A stretch of DNA of 64,000 nucleotides from Dolichospermum planctonicum (lineage in GTDB: Bacteria; Cyanobacteriota; Cyanobacteriia; Cyanobacteriales; Nostocaceae). Under the pieces are notes generated by a model. The model had not been told where the DNA came from, did not search any database, and saw only the letters and a list, made by a program, of their open reading frames with translations. This document shows positions 61,237 through 64,000 of the stretch, one piece after another (position 1 is the first letter of the stretch; each line of letters starts with the position of its first letter). Both the position numbers and the translations under genes were made by a program. The stretch covers positions 1 to 64,000 of the forward strand of contig NZ_BJCF01000004.1 in the NCBI RefSeq assembly GCF_005402965.1, in the 5' to 3' direction.

Positions 61237-62945
61237 ATTTTAGCAAACATTTGTAAATTTTCCTTTCTCCAGATCACATCTATTTTTCTATTTGTTTTGA
61301 CTTCTAAAACCCTAATTCCTGTTTTTGGTAATTGCTTTAAATGATCTGCTAATTCTTCCCAAGCAGTAATTAACTGATATTGTACATTATAGGTAGCGCA
61401 TAATTGGTAAAAATCAATATTTTGGGGAGTAGCAAAAAACTCTTCAAATGGTGGATTAAATTTAGCAATGGGTAGCATTTCAAAAATTCCCCCACCATTA
61501 TTATTAATTAAGATGATCGTCAAATGTCCGATAAATTGATCGCTAATTAAAAACCCATTTGTATCATGCAATAAAGATAAATCTCCGGTTAATAAAACAC
61601 TACTTTGTTGTTGATGTGCGATTCCTAAAGCCGTGGAAAGTGTACCATCAATACCATTTGCACCGCGATTAAAATAAGGTTTAATTCTTAAATTATTCGG
61701 TTTCCAGAAAAATTCTACATCTCGCACAGGCATACTATTAGCAATAAATAAAGGTGTTTCTGGTGGCAGAATTTGGGAAATTAACCACGCTACTTTACTT
61801 TCGATTAATTCCTCTAGATTTTGCAAATAATCATCAATATTTTTTCTAACTTGTTTCTCTATCTTACACCATTTTTGTAAATATTCATTTTCTGCTAATT
61901 TCTCAATTTCTAATTCGCTGCTAATTTCTGTGACTGATATTCTTAAATGTCTGGTTTTTCCATGTAAAGAATCTAGATTTTGATCACAATTATCAATGAT
62001 CAAACGTTCAGATTTAGTATTAATTAACCAATTTCTTAGTTCTTTACTTGTAGGCATTTCTCCAATTTGAATTACCATTTCTGGTGTTAATTCCTTGGCA
62101 AGTTTCTCATTTCTGAGGATGATATCATAGGTAGAAATTAAATAGGGATTTAAGTCTGCATAATTTCTCACTGGAGAAAGTCCTTCAGCTAAAACAGGCC
62201 ATTGGAGAGATTGACTTAATCGCGCGATCGCTCTACAATATTCTTCAGATAGCTGTGTTTGAGCTACACCAGCGATAATAATTCCTTTTTGGTAATTTAT
62301 TACTGGTAATTGATAATTAGTAATTGCTAATGGGCTAGAAGCCACTGCTGAAAAGAAATCTGACACATCTAAAGTAACGTTAGTACCATCGGGAACGGGA
62401 GCGAGCGGGTCACGGAAAGGTATATTTAAATGTACTGGACCAAAATTAGGAAATTGACAACGTTCCCAAGCGTAAATAACGGTTTGTCTGAGATAAGCTA
62501 ACATTTCTAAATTTGCGGAGGGTGTAGCTAATTCCCCTTGCCAATTGGGATAATTACCGTATAATTTTACTTGGTCAATAGTTTGGCCAGAATGACAATT
62601 TCTTAATTCTGCGGGTCTATCAGTGGTTAATATCAATAAAGGAACACGACTTTCTTTAGCTTCAATTACCGCTGGATAAAAATTTGCCCCCGCAGTTCCC
62701 GAAGTACAAACTAATACTACAGGTTTTCCTGTCGCTTTTGCTCGTCCCAACGCAAAAAAAGCCGCCGAACGTTCATCTAAAATCGGCATAGCTGCAATAT
62801 GCGGTATTTGTTGAGCAAAAGCCACTGTTAAAGCTGTAGAACGAGAGCCAGGACAGATTACAGCGCATTCCAAACCCAAGCGTTTAAGTGTTTCCGTTAA
62901 TACATAAGACCAAATTTGATTAAGATTGTTAAAATTAAGCTGCAT
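61218..62945 (-). CDS. menD: SEPHCHC synthase (MenD)
   Basis: A 575-residue thiamine-diphosphate enzyme that joins 2-oxoglutarate to isochorismate in phylloquinone/menaquinone synthesis. Seen: AVICPGSRSTALTVAFA, DERSAAFFALGRAKATGKPVVLVCTSGTAGANFYPAV, TTDRPAELRNCHSGQTIDQ, RGANGIDGTLSTALGIA, VLLTGDLSLLHDTNGFLI and INNNGGGIFEMLP. ATG 62945 (MQLNFNNLNQIWSYVL) fits the family. It works in the same pathway as menB at 2.4 kb. The last residues are encoded within a hairpin-forming repeat. Confidence 0.96.
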   Translation of the reverse strand: MQLNFNNLNQIWSYVLTETLKRLGLECAVICPGSRSTALTVAFAQQIPHIAAMPILDERSAAFFALGRAKATGKPVVLVCTSGTAGANFYPAVIEAKESRVPLLILTTDRPAELRNCHSGQTIDQVKLYGNYPNWQGELATPSANLEMLAYLRQTVIYAWERCQFPNFGPVHLNIPFRDPLAPVPDGTNVTLDVSDFFSAVASSPLAITNYQLPVINYQKGIIIAGVAQTQLSEEYCRAIARLSQSLQWPVLAEGLSPVRNYADLNPYLISTYDIILRNEKLAKELTPEMVIQIGEMPTSKELRNWLINTKSERLIIDNCDQNLDSLHGKTRHLRISVTEISSELEIEKLAENEYLQKWCKIEKQVRKNIDDYLQNLEELIESKVAWLISQILPPETPLFIANSMPVRDVEFFWKPNNLRIKPYFNRGANGIDGTLSTALGIAHQQQSSVLLTGDLSLLHDTNGFLISDQFIGHLTIILINNNGGGIFEMLPIAKFNPPFEEFFATPQNIDFYQLCATYNVQYQLITAWEELADHLKQLPKTGIRVLEVKTNRKIDVIWRKENLQMFAKIGYPTF

Positions 62946-63018
62946 TTTATTGGTGTCCAGACTAGCCGGGTCTGTAATTAACCGGAGATAAACATAGATA
63001 ATTTTGTACCTTATTAAA

Positions 63019-63534
63019 CTAGGAAACCCTAGATAATAGCTGACGGAAATGCAGTATTGGCATAGTAAATAAACCCCAAGCCAAACCCGTAATCAAACCG
63101 AAAGGAGTAACAATATAATTATTAAAATCCCATAAACCGAAAATCTGGGCTGCTAATTCCAAAGGATAGGCCATCATAAACACCGTAGCACAAGCAGCGC
63201 CATTTCTACCATATTGACTTAACCAAAAAACACCTTTGCCATCAGTTAAACTATACAAAATCCGAGTTATTAATAAACCTGTCACTGTGCCATAACAGCG
63301 CATACAAACCGCCATAATAAAAGGTGGCGCTAACTCCAAACCCATAGTAGGCTGGGGACAGACATGATTACCCATAAAGTAAATAATATCCGCAATACCC
63401 GGAAGCAAAAACACACCAGACCCAGCGAGAAAAGGAGCAAGAGCAGGACCAAAAACCATACCAGCTAACAGGAAATCAGCAAAAAAACTCACCCAATTAA
63501 CTTGTAACCCTCTTAATAAAACTACCCTTTCCAT
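63019..63534 (-). CDS. DUF2085 membrane protein
   Basis: A 171-residue integral membrane protein with four hydrophobic stretches (about residues 14-50, 72-102, 112-132 and 140-158). The DUF2085 mark is the cysteine pattern FMGNHVCPQPT and MAVCMRCYGTVTG, conserved across bacteria and possibly metal binding. Function unknown. Start ATG 63534 (MERVVLLRGLQVNW) is the only good one. Monocistronic; separated from menD by a 73-bp spacer with a small repeat. Confidence 0.85.
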   Translation of the reverse strand: MERVVLLRGLQVNWVSFFADFLLAGMVFGPALAPFLAGSGVFLLPGIADIIYFMGNHVCPQPTMGLELAPPFIMAVCMRCYGTVTGLLITRILYSLTDGKGVFWLSQYGRNGAACATVFMMAYPLELAAQIFGLWDFNNYIVTPFGLITGLAWGLFTMPILHFRQLLSRVS

Positions 63535-63619
63535 ATTCTCTCCGTGTCCTCTGCGCCTCTGTGGTTCGTTTTCTGCAATTAGTTAGTATTCTAGAGTAGA
63601 AAATACCCAAAATCATTAT

Positions 63620-63724
63620 ACAGCAGTTATCCGTTTATGAAGTACAGATATTAATGATAAAACTCTTGTGGTGCGGGCATCTTGCCCGCACAAAGTGTAC
63701 CTCACCCAAGCTGAACTTTCTGTA
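63620..63724. mobile_element. Miniature inverted-repeat element, family A, short form, reverse orientation
   Basis: Begins TACAGCA (63620-63626) and ends TTCTGTA (63718-63724; TGCTGTA expected), 105 bp, with arms GTGCGGGC and GCCCGCAC and no insert. It overlaps the 3' end of the Uma2 gene by 23 bp and supplies its last residues and stop. Confidence 0.85.
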
Positions 63725-64000
63725 AATCATCATTTGGATCAATCCCCATTGCCCGTAAACGTTCGGCTAATTGTGCAGCCTTTCGTTCTGCTTGTTCAGC
63801 CCTGAATTTTTGTAATTGGGCTTCTTCTTGACCTACCAATAACAAATTACCATCTAAATCCCACCAGCGCAGCCAAAGTTGTTCAGGATTATTTAAGTAA
63901 CTTCCTTGCCATAGTCCCAATTCTACAGCTAATGGCGCAATAGGATAATGTCCACGTTCGTTAGGCTGGATTTTTTGGTAAGCAAAATCCACCAAATGAT
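63702..64000 (-). CDS. Uma2-family protein, C-terminal part (cut by window edge)
   Basis: At least 98 residues; the gene continues beyond base 64000. The visible part reads ERGHYPIAPLAVELGLWQGS, LWLRWWDLDGNLLLVGQEE, then a charged coiled-coil QAERKAAQLAERLRAMGIDP, the common tail of long Uma2 proteins in cyanobacteria. The final QKVQLG and stop are encoded by the family A miniature element. The catalytic domain is outside the window. Confidence 0.8.
   Translation of the reverse strand, partial: HLVDFAYQKIQPNERGHYPIAPLAVELGLWQGSYLNNPEQLWLRWWDLDGNLLLVGQEEAQLQKFRAEQAERKAAQLAERLRAMGIDPNDDLQKVQLG

Overview
This window looks like chromosome from a filamentous, probably bloom-forming cyanobacterium of the Nostocales (Anabaena/Dolichospermum/Aphanizomenon type). 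The evidence is many HIP1 octamers (GCGATCGC), AT-rich sequence, heptanucleotide tandem repeats, abundant miniature repeats and Uma2 genes, and typical cyanobacterial genes: a ThiO-ThiG fusion, the glucolipid synthase MgdA, four-ACT-domain LysC, and the acpP-fabF-tkt order. The genus is inferred. I found no rRNA, tRNA, CRISPR array, complete IS element or integrase.

Layout. 0-3.3 kb: cutA, a DciA-like DUF721 gene, a Cys-rich cyanobacterial protein, menB. 3.4-8.6 kb: a 1728-residue secreted-type protein (anchor-L, seven Calx-beta, RTX repeats). 9.2-13.4 kb: tkt, fabF, acpP, all on the minus strand. 13.5-18.5 kb: an HdrB-like protein, peptide deformylase, a repeat-rich gap with an Rpn/DUF4351 remnant, an HtrA-type lipoprotein protease and a DUF4327-like protein. 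18.7-25.9 kb: Uma2, an FHA-zinc ribbon-Ser/Thr kinase beside a zinc ribbon-PP2C phosphatase, an RluE-like pseudouridine synthase, a Tat-exported phosphodiester glycosidase, dnaK. 26-29.2 kb: an accessory island of duplicated and decaying small genes. 29.3-45.2 kb: thiO-thiG, cimA, mgdA, lysC, a degenerate histidine-kinase-like protein, aspA, an aminotransferase, a histidine phosphatase, glk, yebC. 45.3-49.1 kb: an FAD hydroxylase, then a second accessory patch (Uma2, protease cassette, orphan antitoxins, REP palindromes). 49.1-64 kb: class I lysS, a pteridine locus (folB, folK, and a minus-strand run of VOC, NUDIX, SDR, DHPS-like and PTPS/QueD-like genes), a tandem array of a miniature element, ureohydrolase, prmA, serA, menD, DUF2085 and a Uma2 gene cut by the window edge.

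Most genes are housekeeping: menaquinone/phylloquinone (menB, menD), fatty acid (acpP, fabF), thiamine, aspartate-family and branched-chain amino acids, serine, folate and glycolipid synthesis. The more novel material is: (1) a two-gene cassette, a small basic protein followed by a retropepsin-like protein, present in three states of decay and always preceded by the same palindrome 2 nt before the start codon; (2) a five-gene pteridine-type cluster with a divergent DHPS; (3) small dispersed repeats that supply stop codons or in-frame peptides to host genes; and (4) a duplicated thiG 3' end bracketing a dead VapBC module.
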